Positions 11,044 through 20,963 of a DNA stretch of 64,000 nt are shown one piece after another. Each line of letters opens with the position of its first letter. Within the stretch, counting starts at the first letter, position 1. A program made the position numbers and the translations under genes. Below the pieces are notes generated by a model that was not told the DNA's origin, ran no database searches, and was given only the letters and a program-made list of their open reading frames with translations. The stretch comes from Climacium dendroides (lineage: Eukaryota; Streptophyta; Bryopsida; Hypnales; Climaciaceae): the NCBI GenBank assembly GCA_950106755.1, contig OX467091.1:12727538-12791537 (forward strand), in the 5' to 3' direction.

Positions 11044-11614
11044 CACAGGGAGGACACTATCCACGTTTTAGCAACCTACGTGCGGCGGAAAAAGTAATAC
11101 ATGTAATACATCTTAAAATTTAATTTAAAAAAAAATTATGGATAGATTTTACTATTTTAGAAGTTTATGTTTTGAATTATTGATATTTTTTTATGCTGAT
11201 AGTAATTAGTTATAAATTTTTTAAGAAAAAGGATACACCATAAAGTTGAAAATAACTTTCACACCTCTATATTATATAAAAAAAAATTGAAAAATAAAAA
11301 AAAAAATCTATAGAATAGCTTTCTATTGAAAGTTTATTTTGGTTGAATATTGATGCAATAGTCATCTTCATGTGAGCTCTATAAATATTTTAGTTGGAGA
11401 ACATGCCATTTTAGTTCGTTTTTCAATCTTTTCTAGACAATATATCTTATGTTATTTGGAATTGAAATTTTTGTCAATAGAAACCTTTAATCATTGTTAA
11501 ACAAAGCTCAAAATTTTACAATGAAATTATAGTTTATTCAAAAGTAAATAGGGGGTCAAAAAATCACTCCTCCACATGTAGGTACCTCAAATGTAGTGAA
11601 AGTGTCCTCCCCAT
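11044..11614. mobile_element. MULE-like MITE (copy 2) inserted in copia gag
   Basis: Inverted ends start CACAGGGAGGACACT and end AGTGTCCTCCCCAT. The flanks carry the 9-bp pair ACAGCATTG (11035-11043) and ACGGCATTG (11615-11623), one mismatch. Taking out the element and one flank copy brings the gag frame back, which fixes the boundaries. The interior is related along its length to 7234-7818, so the two are members of one family. Confidence 0.88.
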
Positions 11615-12015
11615 ACGGCATTGGAGACAAGACCGATGGTGGATCTCATTCTTGATTTTATCACAACAAGTTTGATGCATGAAGTGTCCAAGAAGAAGGA
11701 AAATGAGCCCCACTATAGAGGGGCAACACTCTACTCACGATATGGCCAAGGAGGGAGCTCACAACCACGCAAGGAAACACGTACGTGTTACAATTGTGGT
11801 AAGCCTGACCATCTTGCACGTTTTTGTAGGTTGCCCAAGAAAGAGAGTACAAACAAGATAAGTGTGAAAAAAGTGGAGGAGGACTTTGGATTTATGGTCA
11901 ACGATGGATATAACAATATCGACATATTCAAGTGGATTATTGACTCAAGCGCAACACAATACATGACTTTGTATAGGCAAGCATTTTACACTTACGAGTC
12001 TATAAACAATCATAC
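11615..12015 (+). pseudogene. Copia gag C-terminal part with zinc knuckle, and protease start
   Basis: After the MITE, gag resumes with LETRPMVDLILDFIT and reaches a CCHC zinc knuckle, CYNCGKPDHLARFC (C-x2-C-x4-H-x4-C), used in RNA packaging. Then comes the start of the aspartic protease, WIIDSSATQYMT, where the usual D-S-G/A active-site triad reads D-S-S. The protease breaks off at about 12010. Its missing part is the sequence that begins near 8530. Confidence 0.88.
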
Positions 12016-12908
12016 AAGTATTGGATGTAAATGGAGTTTTGTACCAAGAAAGATGCATCAGGCAATATTGTATGTTACAAGGCGAGATTGGTAGCTAAGG
12101 GATATTCTCAAGTTGAAGGGGTAGACTTCAATGAAACTTTTGCTCCCGTGGCTAAGTTTTGCACCATTCAATGCATGGTGGCAATTGGAGTAGCCATGGA
12201 CTTGGAAATACACCAAATGGATGTTATCACGGCCTTTCTCAATCCAAACCTTGAAGAAGTGATTTACAAGGATCAACCCAAGGGTTTTGAATAAGGAAGG
12301 TGGCGAACACCTCAAGTGTAAACTTAAAAAGGCCATCTATGGGTTGAGGCAATCTAGAAGAGCATGGTATATGGATGTAGATGCATTGTTTGCAAAGGAG
12401 GGTTATACAAGGAGTCATATGGACCACTCTCTCTACATCAAGTAAACAAGTGCGTATTTGATCATTGTCATTGTGTATTTGGATGATTTGATCATCATAA
12501 TCAATACTATGACCAAGATGGTGGAAGTGAAGGCCATGTTGAAGAGCCAATATAAAATGAGCGATCTTGGTGGGATACACTATTATCTTAGAGTGGAGTT
12601 TACTAGGTGAAGGGCTTCTCACACCATCACCATGAGTCAAAGTAAGTACATTGAGGCGTATTAAAGCGCTTCAATATAGAGGGGTGCAAATCCATTGGCA
12701 CACATCTTGATGTGAAGGAAAGAATGCCCAAGCTCATGGATAAAAAGTATGAAGTTGTGAAGGTGAAAATACAAGATGTGCCATACAAGGCCATGGTGGG
12801 AAACTTAATGTATGCCATGGTGGCCACAAGGCCTGACCTTGCATTTGCAATGAATGTGGTGAGCCAACATATGATTAAGAGTGGTCCAAAAGCATTGGGC
12901 AGCAATCA
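12016..12908 (+). pseudogene. Copia reverse transcriptase remnant
   Basis: Begins with the copia reverse transcriptase start (IGCKW), then after a one-base frameshift KARLVAKGYSQ, ETFAPVAK and MDVITAFLN. A further frameshifted stretch contains the catalytic YLDDLIII near 12475-12500, followed by the domain end (ARPDLAFAMNVVSQ-like near 12820-12870). Several stops and shifts make it non-functional. The coding sequence is split at HWAAI by the solo LTR and continues at 14786. Confidence 0.88.
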
Positions 12909-14785
12909 TGTCATGATCCAAATGACAATTTACAGCTTTCAATAGCTCACTAGGTTCACCTTAACCCGCTTACAACATCAATTGGTCACAAACTACCTAA
13001 CACTACACATGCCAAGCACACACAATGTTAGTCCGCATTTCCAACTCATTTTGCCAAGTCCCAGTTATCGGGACTACTAGCACACACTCCCATCATGACA
13101 CCGGGCATGTCACCTAGTAACATGGAGCGGAACTTCCACCTTAATGTGCAAGGACCTATGGTGGCACTACTCAACATGGTTCTAACCACTTTTGAGTGTC
13201 ACCCCACTCTATGCTAGTCATTTTTGCATTTGCCATTCATCCACTAAAGGTAACTATCACTTACAACTCGGGACACATCCAAGGAAGCCTAGCAAGGAGC
13301 GAGATTCCATCCAACTGATGCCACGGGACACACACAAGTGTCCCATGGTGCCTTGAAGTGGTGGTGAAGTCACCACCATCAACCGTGAGTCACTGGGACT
13401 CACCAAGGCTTCAAGAGGGAGTGAGGAGGGAGACCAACCCCTCCTATAGTACTCTCTGTGGAATTCGGCAGCCCCCCCATCTTAGGTCGAAGGAAGTCCT
13501 TGGATAACCTTAGGTTGTGAAAGACCACCCACTTCCAACCCAAATCGCCAAGTTACATCTTCACCACGGTTCTTCTATTAATTATAACTTTTGACTCATG
13601 TCTTAGAACCTTGTAATGCTTGTCATTTTAAGTTTCTTGTATTTATAGCTTTCCAATAATATGCCACATGTCATACTTTCTTATGGGATTCATTAAGAAT
13701 CCCTCACACTTAGCCCTCAAGTGTCCGAACGCCACCGAAACCTAGTCAACTTTCACTAGTAGAAAACCAGTGACCATGTCAACAAAAAATTAACAAAAAA
13801 GTGTTGAAGGAGTTTGTATTTGTGGTTGCCTTGTCTTAGACAGTGCCTAACAAAAAACTATTGTTCATTTTGTTATGATGGTCAAATAAAAATAATAATA
13901 ATATTAACTTATTTTTAAATTTGCTCGATGAATGGTTGCTACATGGCAAGCCAAGAACTAGCTCAGTACAAACTACCATGTAAGCCAAAAACAACACATA
14001 AACAGGACCAAAACTTAAACTTTACAATTTAATTAAAAGAAAGCTAAACTTTACAACTAATTTAGGAGATAAGTTTTCCAGAACTTAGAATTTGGCAATA
14101 GAAGAGAGGTGGCTTTGGTAATAGAAAAGTAGAGAAGACAATCTCTTTATAGAAATGGGGTGATAGAAGGTAGAACAAACCATATGGGATATGTGAATTA
14201 AGACTATGAATGATTCACTATCTTATATGATTTGTTTTGACCTTTTATCACCCCATTTGTATAAAGAGTTTGTCTTCTCCTCTCTTATGTCACTAAATTC
14301 ACCTCTTTTATATCATTAGTGTGTGAGAGGCATGTCTTCTTAACAAAAAAAATGTTAACTTTTTTGTTAATTTGGACGTTGTACTATTTGAATCAACAAA
14401 AATTCAGTAATCATTTTGTTAGCTTGTTCAAATCAAGAAAAAAATCGTTGAAATGATCAATACAATATCCCAGTCAATAAAAAATTGTTGAATTTTTGTT
14501 GACTTGGACACCATTTTTTAGTAGTGTTTGGATGACCATAATTTTTAGTTCAGAACTCCAAATTACACGTTCTTTGCACCATTAAAAGCATATTGTCAAG
14601 AGCTTTTCAAGCATGTATGACACTCTATTGTCTATTTCAAAAGCAAGGCGTCATTGTGCCCTATTTGATTGAAAATCTCTCAGATCTCTTTACCTAGTCT
14701 ATTGCAAGGGTTGGGAAGTCACCCCCAAGGTCCCCCTTTACGCACTAAGGTTCATTGGGCACCCCAAGAAGATAGGGGCGTGACA
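12909..14785 (+). mobile_element. Solo LTR of a second retrotransposon, inserted in the copia element
   Basis: Starts TGTCATGATCC and ends GGGGCGTGACA, so it has TG...CA ends with short inverted termini. The 5-bp direct repeat AATCA flanks it at 12904-12908 and 14786-14790. Removing it and one AATCA restores the copia frame from HWAAI directly into KRVIRYLQGT. Without the nested CACTA-type element it is about 1.1 kb and has no coding frame, which fits a solo LTR left by recombination. The strand is arbitrary and the family cannot be named. Confidence 0.85.
13754..14526. mobile_element. Non-autonomous CACTA-type element
   Basis: Starts CACTAGTAGAAAA and ends TTTTTTAGTAGTG, the terminal motif of plant CACTA (En/Spm) transposons. 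The flanking 3-bp duplication TTT (13751-13753 and 14527-14529) is the size expected for this superfamily. Inside, near 14110-14290, a long imperfect inverted repeat centres around 14210. No transposase is encoded, so movement would have needed an enzyme from elsewhere. It sits inside the solo LTR and is therefore the youngest layer here. Confidence 0.9.
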
Positions 14786-15342
14786 AATCAAAAGGGTCAT
14801 ACGATACCTCCAAGGTACTTTGGATGCCAAGTTGGAACTTGGAGGCAAGAGCCTCGCATTAGTGGGTTATTGTGATGCGGATTGGGCCAAAGATGCAATG
14901 GACAGGAGGTCAACAATGGACTATATGTTAGTACTTAGAGGCAGTGCAATTTCTTGAAATTCCAAGAAACAATCCACCATTGTATTGTCTGCCATGAGGC
15001 GGAGTACATGGCCATTAGCCAATGCACAAAGGAAGTCATATGGCTAAGGCAACTTGTGAGTGATGTTGGATTGGTGCAAGAGAAGAGCACACGCATTATG
15101 TGTGACAATCAAGGCGCTATTGCCTTGATGAAGAATCCAATCCATCATTTTCGAAGCAAATATATTGATATTCAACATCATTTCATTCATGAAAAGGTTG
15201 AAGAAAAGGTAATTGAGATGAAGTACATTTCTACAGAGCTTATGGTGGCGGATGTATTTACCAAAGCACTTGGCAAGCTGCAATATGAAGTTCTTCGCAA
15301 AAAGATAGGTTTGACATTGTTTGGCAACAAACAAAGTAGGAG
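14786..15342 (+). pseudogene. Copia reverse transcriptase end and RNase H
   Basis: Continues the pol frame after the solo LTR: KRVIRYLQGT, then VGYCDADWA (first catalytic aspartate of copia RNase H), a stop and a frameshift near 14955, then EAEYMAISQC (catalytic glutamate), IMCDNQGAIAL (next aspartate) and KYIDIQHHFIHEKV, ending with the usual ADVFTKAL. The purine-rich AAAGTAGGAG just before the 3' LTR is a probable polypurine tract. Confidence 0.9.
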
Positions 15343-15647
15343 TATTGAAGAAAGTGAGTAGTATGCATTAGATCGTTGACAAAAGAGAGTAGTATGCGGT
15401 AGATTGTTTGGGGGTAGCTCCTAATATGGATTGGTCTCAGTTAGGTGTTGTTTGTAGCTAAAGCAATGGGCTATTAGAGAGGGGCAGCCCTCCTAGTGGA
15501 CACCTATCACATATGGTTAGGCATGGCACTTGGTAGTAGAGTAGTACAAGAGGGCACCCCCTTGCATGGATTTTACACTCCTTTCATACACTTGTTTGTA
15601 ATCCCCCTTCATTGGAATATATTGGCTTGGTGTTCTTTCTCTCAATA
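15343..15647 (+). repeat. Copia 3' LTR
   Basis: Aligns with the 5' LTR. The first dinucleotide is TA instead of TG, an apparent mutation. It ends TCTCTCAATA and is followed by the target duplication CAATG at 15648-15652. It is slightly longer than the 5' copy because of a small insertion near 15530. Confidence 0.9.
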
Positions 15648-15652
15648 CAATG

Positions 15653-16590
15653 AACAACAAATGTATTTCATCCAACAAAGTCAACTATTAAAAAATCATC
15701 AAAATCCACTTATTTCCATCCATCCTCTTTAAACTCATTTATAGCCATATATTCTTACTCTAAACTACAAACATAAATATCTTATAGTAAAGAGTTTTAA
15801 AATTTGGTTGGAAATTTCATCCTACCCTAATTGGAAACAATGCCTCCTACAAGTTATATATGAGGCAAGGTACATCTCCCTTATAAGTAAGCCAAATTTT
15901 CATGAAATTGTGATATGTTTTGGTTTATGACATTTTCAAAAATTATACACACCATATAACTTAAGGAGGCACACTCTTTATAGACTAAAGCAAAACTTAT
16001 CCATAGACTTCTCCAATAAGGGATGAATAAAAATCACTCTCTCTTAAGCTATCAACTATGTGTTATCATCTAAAAATTAGGCGACAAATCACTTTGAGGT
16101 TAAAATAACTCTGTCCAAGGTAGTTACCAAAATACTATAATTATTCAATCAATAGGTGCATTCTTTGTTTCTATAAAGTAACAATGAGATCATCCATTGG
16201 ACATTTTAGGTTCACAATTTCCTTATTGTAGGGTTAAATAACATCAATTGAACCTTGGGGTTCTCTTATTTCATTTTTAATAAGTCTATTAATGAAAATT
16301 TGAGCTTGACAATGCTATAAGCTATTGTGGAGTCCCCTATCAAAGGAAGAAGTAAAAACCTCCTTGTATTTTGGGCCTTTACATTGTAACTTAGTATAAC
16401 ATTCAATAGTAGTGAGAAAGATTGCCTTCCCTTGGATGGAATGGTATGGAATATACTACACCATTTCATCCCCCAAATGATTTATCCACATGTCACAAAT
16501 TGTCAGCAAATTGAAGCTCCCTTGCCTAGGGACCTGAGCAAAACTGCAATTAATTTGAGTAACAGAATCAAACAATAAGAAACAATGCAC
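15653..16590. other. AT-rich gene-free stretch with a dispersed repeat
   Basis: No gene seen. The part around 16130-16200 (GGTGCATTCTTTGTT region) resembles sequence near 47120-47180 and near 49625-49690, so it belongs to a dispersed family. Confidence 0.5.
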
Positions 16591-16598
16591 TCAACTAG

Positions 16599-16837
16599 GG
16601 GCCAGGGTGAACTGACCCCCTCATTGCCCTGTTTTAACTCTGGGGAAAACGCTGTGGAATTTTTTATTTGCAATCAGATAATTTTTTTTGCAAATTCTGA
16701 ATTCAGATTTGCAATCAGCGGCCCCAAATTAGCTAGGGGCGGTGGAGAAATGTAAAAAATCATGGCAAAAAAACAGGGGGCTTTTTTTCACAATTAACCC
16801 TAGCTGGGGCAATGAGGGGGTCAATTCTCCCTGGCCC
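16599..16837. mobile_element. hAT-like MITE, 239 bp
   Basis: Terminal inverted repeats of about 31 bp: the left end begins GGGCCAGGGTGAACTGACC and the right end closes with its imperfect complement, ending CTCCCTGGCCC. The 8-bp direct repeat TCAACTAG flanks it at 16591-16598 and 16838-16845. An 8-bp target duplication with a CAGGG-containing end points to the hAT superfamily. It has no coding capacity. Confidence 0.88.
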
Positions 16838-17078
16838 TCAACTAGGTTAGTAATATAGTACATATTTTAGAATAAAAATTTCAAAAAAATCACATTCAAC
16901 TTATTGAAACCAATGTACCAACTTCCTTAATATGTTTTGTAAGCTATTCATAATTTGCATTCAAGACATGAGAAACTCTTTATATGCATATGAGGTGGTA
17001 GGAGGTAAAACGAACAATGTGGGATATATATATTAAATGTAGTACGAGCTCAACCGCTCATAGTTAAATCAAATTAAA

Positions 17079-17448
17079 GTAAAAATTGTATTTGAAGTAG
17101 AGTTTTAAACCTCATTTAGGCATAGTAAAATACTTTTTTCAAAAAACTTTGGATTAAATTTTTTTTGTAAATCTATCTAAATTTCATTTTCAAAAATCCG
17201 TTTGATATTTCAAGCCTCCAATCAAAATTATAGACAAGTTTCAGAGAGGATATTTGAAAATTGTTCTATCCAACCCCTCTCTGAAATTTGTCCATAACTT
17301 TTTATTGGAAGCTTGAAATATCAAATGGAATTTTGAAGGTGAAATTTACATAGATTTACCAACTTTTTTAGTCCAAAGTTTTTTGAAAAAAAGTTATTCT
17401 ACTATAACTAAATGAAGTCTAAAATTCTACATCAAACATAGTTTTTAC
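17079..17448. mobile_element. 370-bp foldback element
   Basis: Two arms of about 170 bp (17079-17249 and 17277-17448) are imperfect inverted copies around a short loop at about 17250-17276. Pairing words include CAGAGAGG with CCTCTCTG and GTAAAAA with TTTTTAC. I found no convincing target duplication, so calling it a foldback MITE is an inference. The RNA would form a very long hairpin. Confidence 0.8.
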
Positions 17449-18690
17449 ATTTTGGCAATAAGTGGTCAAGCTCTCATTTTCAAGCTCCCATACTCTTTGA
17501 GGATTTGTGGTGAACAATTGATTTCAATATGAAAATGCCACTTTCAACCTTCATTCCCACAAATGTATTTTAAGCAATTCTTTCTTGAACCATTAAAATT
17601 ATTTTTTTATGGCAAAGGGTTAAATGACATTGGTTTTTGGTTCAAAGGATTCTCAAGATTTTTGGCAAATCATCTTAATATACCTTTTCTGATTGGTTTT
17701 GCTAGTTTAAGATTTAACAAAAAGAATAGGGACAATATTTGAGTTATAGAACCTACTTGAATAGGGGGACTAAATGGATTTTGTGCAAGTTCGTATGAAC
17801 TCAATTTTTAGTGAAACTTTTTGAAATTTTCTCATAATATATTAGCTTCATGGAAATATAGTTTTTATTTCAATTTGTTCCCAAAAGAAAAAGTTATACC
17901 ACAAAAAGCCAAATTTTCATTCAATAGGTAGAGAAAGAAATTTACAAAAACTTGAAATTAAATTTTTAGGGGGCAATTTGAGCATTTTTAGAAAGAATAA
18001 TTTATAGGACTCATTTTTTAATGCAATTTTTACAAATTTTCAAAAAAAATTGTTTGAAAATGTTCATTTTCATTTGCTAGGACAATCTCACCATTGGGAT
18101 TATTGTGTTTCAATATTATCTTAGAACATTAATGATTTAGTTTTTCTTTCAATCTTACACTTACTTCTACTTAATAATTTTTTAGAGAATGAAAATCAAT
18201 TAAAATTTTTTCTATACTTTCAACTCAATCCTTCACCACACAAAATTTTAAATTCAAAGTCCATAGTACAAATTTCTTTCACAAATGGTGGTCAAAGTCA
18301 TCTAAAATTGCAGGCTAGTGTTCAAATAATAAAATGAAATAAATTTGACTGTCAATCCATATAATCAAACTTCATGAATTTATTATTACATGATGTTAGA
18401 CAAATAAAGTACAAGATCCTATAGTTAAATTCTAAAAAATATTTTTTAATTATTTTTCTACAAAAATATAACAAAAATGATAGTTTTGAGTGTTTTTTGA
18501 CAGAAAAATGGCCTTTAGACCTTGAGGGATAGTTTACACCATATATCTACTACCACAATCTTAATACTTGATGTTGAAGCTCACCGATTCTCACATTAAA
18601 CCAAAATTAAAGACTTATGAGGCTAAATACAAGTTGTATAGTGGGACTCCAAGGACCTTTTAAAGATTAATTCCCTACTTGGATGTTTTT
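17449..18690. other. Gene-free stretch with dispersed repeat family A, copy 1
   Basis: No gene seen. Roughly 17810-18140 resembles 46150-46560 and 48800-49170 in the same orientation, with shared blocks such as CAATCTCACCATTGGGATTA and its variants. The three copies are diverged and have no visible ends or coding frame. Confidence 0.55.
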
Positions 18691-18699
18691 TGTAGATGA

Positions 18700-19150
18700 G
18701 AAGGCTCCTAAATGTCATGAGGTCTCTAATTCCAAATATGAATTCAAAATTTTCAATAAGGTAGTATGACTGTCTTGTAGGAAGTTGTAAAGTGGATGCG
18801 TAGGTAATCCTTGAATGGACCTCTTTGGTCTATTAATGAATTCAAGAAAAATTGTTTTTTTATTGCAAGAGCCAATCATTGTCTTTGATTTCTGCACATT
18901 TCTTTATAAGTCACAAGGGGATGGATTTGGGGACACCTATGGTCACAAATGGGTGCTTGTGACCCGAATCTTTGAAAATTCATAAGTAATTCAAAAATGC
19001 TTGGAAAAATACGAAACTACTTGTGTTGTGTTTTGCATCTATTTTCTTTCTCTGAAAAATGAGCTAAAATCATTTTGTTCATGGAAACCTATGAAAAAGG
19101 CGAATCAGCCTTTAAAAGGTCGCTTTAAGGCCATACTATCTTACACTAGG
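18700..19150 (-). repeat. Dispersed repeat family B, copy 1
   Basis: In reverse orientation this matches about 58190-58560. Both contain CAAAAATGCTTGGAAAAATAC-like sequence and a short shared frame beginning MQKSKTM. The copies differ by many substitutions and small gaps. No ends or target duplication identified. Confidence 0.6.
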
Positions 19151-19555
19151 GGTAGTCACACCTTCTTCACTTGGCACTTGAAGAATAGAGAATGAGAAGT
19201 TGGTGAGGGTTTGGAGGAGCCAATGGGAAGCCACAAAGGTGAAGGTGTGACACCCCTAAAAGATGTGTTTAGGGTGGAGAATGAATAAATGCAGTGACAA
19301 AGGGGAAAGTGCCAATTGAAAAAGAAAAAAGAGAGTATAAAAGAATAAACTTAAGTGTTCTGCACTCTCACTCTTCACCTCAGGAGGTGAAGAGTGGGAG
19401 TGTGGAAGATATCTTTACTTAAGTATATTCTACTGTGAAAGGACAATATCAATCGAACCCCAATGCGTCACGATCGTGTTCTCCATTCTTCAACTCGGGT
19501 GTGAAGAAGATGTGACTACCCCTAAGGTGGGTACACCTAAAAGCGCCACAAATTG
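19115..19555. repeat. 440-bp inverted repeat with a nested palindrome
   Basis: The left arm (about 19115-19198) and right arm (about 19475-19555) are imperfect inverted copies; AGGGGTAGTCACA pairs with TGTGACTACCCCT. Midway, 19349-19434 holds a second palindrome centred on CACCTCAGGAGGTG. This could be a foldback transposon; no target duplication is clear. Confidence 0.7.
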
Positions 19556-20130
19556 GTTTGTGGCTCTTGTGAAGGCTGAATGGTGACTAGTTCATGTAGA
19601 AAATCAAAGAGATGTGTTCATGAGGAAGAGATGCACAATCAATTTAGTCATTGTGGCATCTATGAGAGTATAGTAGGCTTGCAAAGTTTTGCATGTAGGG
19701 TGACTTAAAGAGCTCATAGACTACATTAGAAAAGAGCATGGCCATGCCTAATATGGCCGTCACAGGATGTCAGAAGGAACACAAATGCTTAGCCATTGTG
19801 CCATTAAAAAAGAAAAATAAATAAAGAAGTTTGAGGAATAAAGAAGTAGCAGAAGAAACTACCAAAGTGTAACACCATCCTCTCATCACTGACATTTAAC
19901 TCATCATCCTCTAAAATGCTTTAGCTGTCACTTAAAGACTCTTAATGATATTCGTAATCTGACATGAATTCTCTCATAAAAACCCTGACAACTTCTAAAA
20001 CTGCCTATGTAAATGAATGACCATTTTAGTGCCTTTTCTAGCTGGCGCTTTTACACACAGGGCGATTTTGGGTGTACGCACCTTACTGGCTGCTGGTGCG
20101 GTAGCTCAAATTAATTCTTCTTCGACGATA
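19556..20130. other. Spacer upstream of the eL41 gene
   Basis: No coding region seen. GC content rises from about 20030, towards the eL41 promoter. Confidence 0.5.
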
Positions 20131-20200
20131 TGCTAACGTGGCATGCCACGCTGGAACGCCACGTGCACAGATTCTAGGGTTTGAGGCTCGCGCTCACGGA
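20131..20200 (+). promoter_or_regulatory. eL41 promoter-proximal motifs: G-box core and telo-box-like site
   Basis: A CACGTG palindrome stands at 20160-20165 and TAGGGTTT at 20175-20182, roughly 125-150 bp before the start codon. AGGGTTT/telo-box motifs near start sites are a known mark of plant ribosomal protein genes. Function here is inferred from the motifs only. Confidence 0.5.
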
Positions 20201-20307
20201 CGGGCGGACTCCGTCAAGCTATTCCTTCATATGGCAGCTCCGTCCCATCTCTTTCCCCTCTTTCTCTCACTTGCTTGCGGCTGCATCTTCAACGGCGTTT
20301 GTCAACC

Positions 20308-20963
20308 ATGAGGGCCAAGGTACTGTCCACTTCCTCTTTTCCCATCTCCTCTTACGATTCACTTAGATTTTACAGTCGTCTTCTGGCTGGCCGCTTTCTC
20401 TTCTGCCAAGTCTGCTTCTTGTGGGGACTGAGGAGCGTTCTCTTGTATAATTTCTCTCTTTCTTATCTGCGTAGGCTTGGAATGCTGCGTGTTTGCTTTG
20501 CACCTTTTTTCTGTTCGTGGGGAGATAGGGTTGCGTCTTATGCTGAATGCTGGTTCCTTTCGTAACAAGTGGCGATTATTTTTCCTGGGGTTAGGGTTTC
20601 ATGGAGGAATCCTTGGTGTGAGGTGAGGGTAGGGTCGTCGATGGATGCATTTTTACGTTGCTTACTGTTTGCGTACTGGATGTTTTTTTATGTTTGCTTT
20701 GCACCTTTTTCTGTTCGTGGGGAGATAGGGTTGTGTCCGTCTTATGCTGAATGCTGGCTCCTTTCATAAGAGTTGGCGATTATATTTCCTGGGGTTTGGG
20801 TTTCATGGAGGAATGCTTGGTGTGAGGTGAGGGTAGGGTCTTCGATGGATGCATTTTTACGTTGCTCACTGTTTGCGTACTGGATGTGTTGTATCAGTGG
20901 AAGAAAAAACGCATGAGGAGACTGAAACGCAAGCGCCGAAAGATGAGACAGAGATCCAAGTAG
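20308..20963 (+). CDS. RPL41: 60S ribosomal protein eL41 (two exons)
   Basis: Exon 1 is only 12 bases (20308-20319) and reads MRAK, followed by a GTACTG donor. Exon 2 (20898-20963) follows the acceptor TATCAG and reads WKKKRMRRLKR to MRQRSK and stop. Joined, they give the 25-residue eukaryotic eL41, among the most conserved and smallest ribosomal proteins, almost all Lys and Arg. It is a long helix of the large subunit that reaches the subunit interface. The intron is 578 bp (20320-20897) and contains a tandem duplication next to exon 2. A search for long ORFs misses this gene completely. Identity rests on near-complete agreement with the known family sequence, and the split after MRAK is phase 0. 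Confidence 0.97.
20492..20889 (+). repeat. Two-copy tandem duplication inside the eL41 intron
   Basis: Units of about 200 bp (about 20492-20690 and 20693-20889) are direct copies with about ten percent differences. Each holds TTTGCTTTGCACC, GGTTTCATGGAGGAAT and ACTGTTTGCGTACTGGATG. The second unit ends just before the branch and acceptor region of exon 2. Confidence 0.88.

Larger units (their letters stand above)
8206..15652 (+). mobile_element. Decayed Ty1/copia LTR retrotransposon with permuted coding blocks and nested insertions
   Basis: Two LTRs (8211-8507 and 15343-15647) are bounded by the 5-bp direct repeat CAATG at 8206-8210 and 15648-15652, so the whole span is one insertion. Between them lie all copia domains: gag with a zinc knuckle, protease, integrase, reverse transcriptase and RNase H. 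The order is LTR, primer site, protease end plus integrase, 60-bp minisatellite, gag plus protease start, reverse transcriptase, RNase H, LTR. A normal copia element runs gag, protease, integrase, reverse transcriptase, RNase H. Frameshifts, stops and lost catalytic residues show it is dead. Nested insertions are a MULE-like MITE in gag (11044-11614) and a solo LTR between reverse transcriptase and RNase H (12909-14785), which carries a CACTA-type element. Confidence 0.92.
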
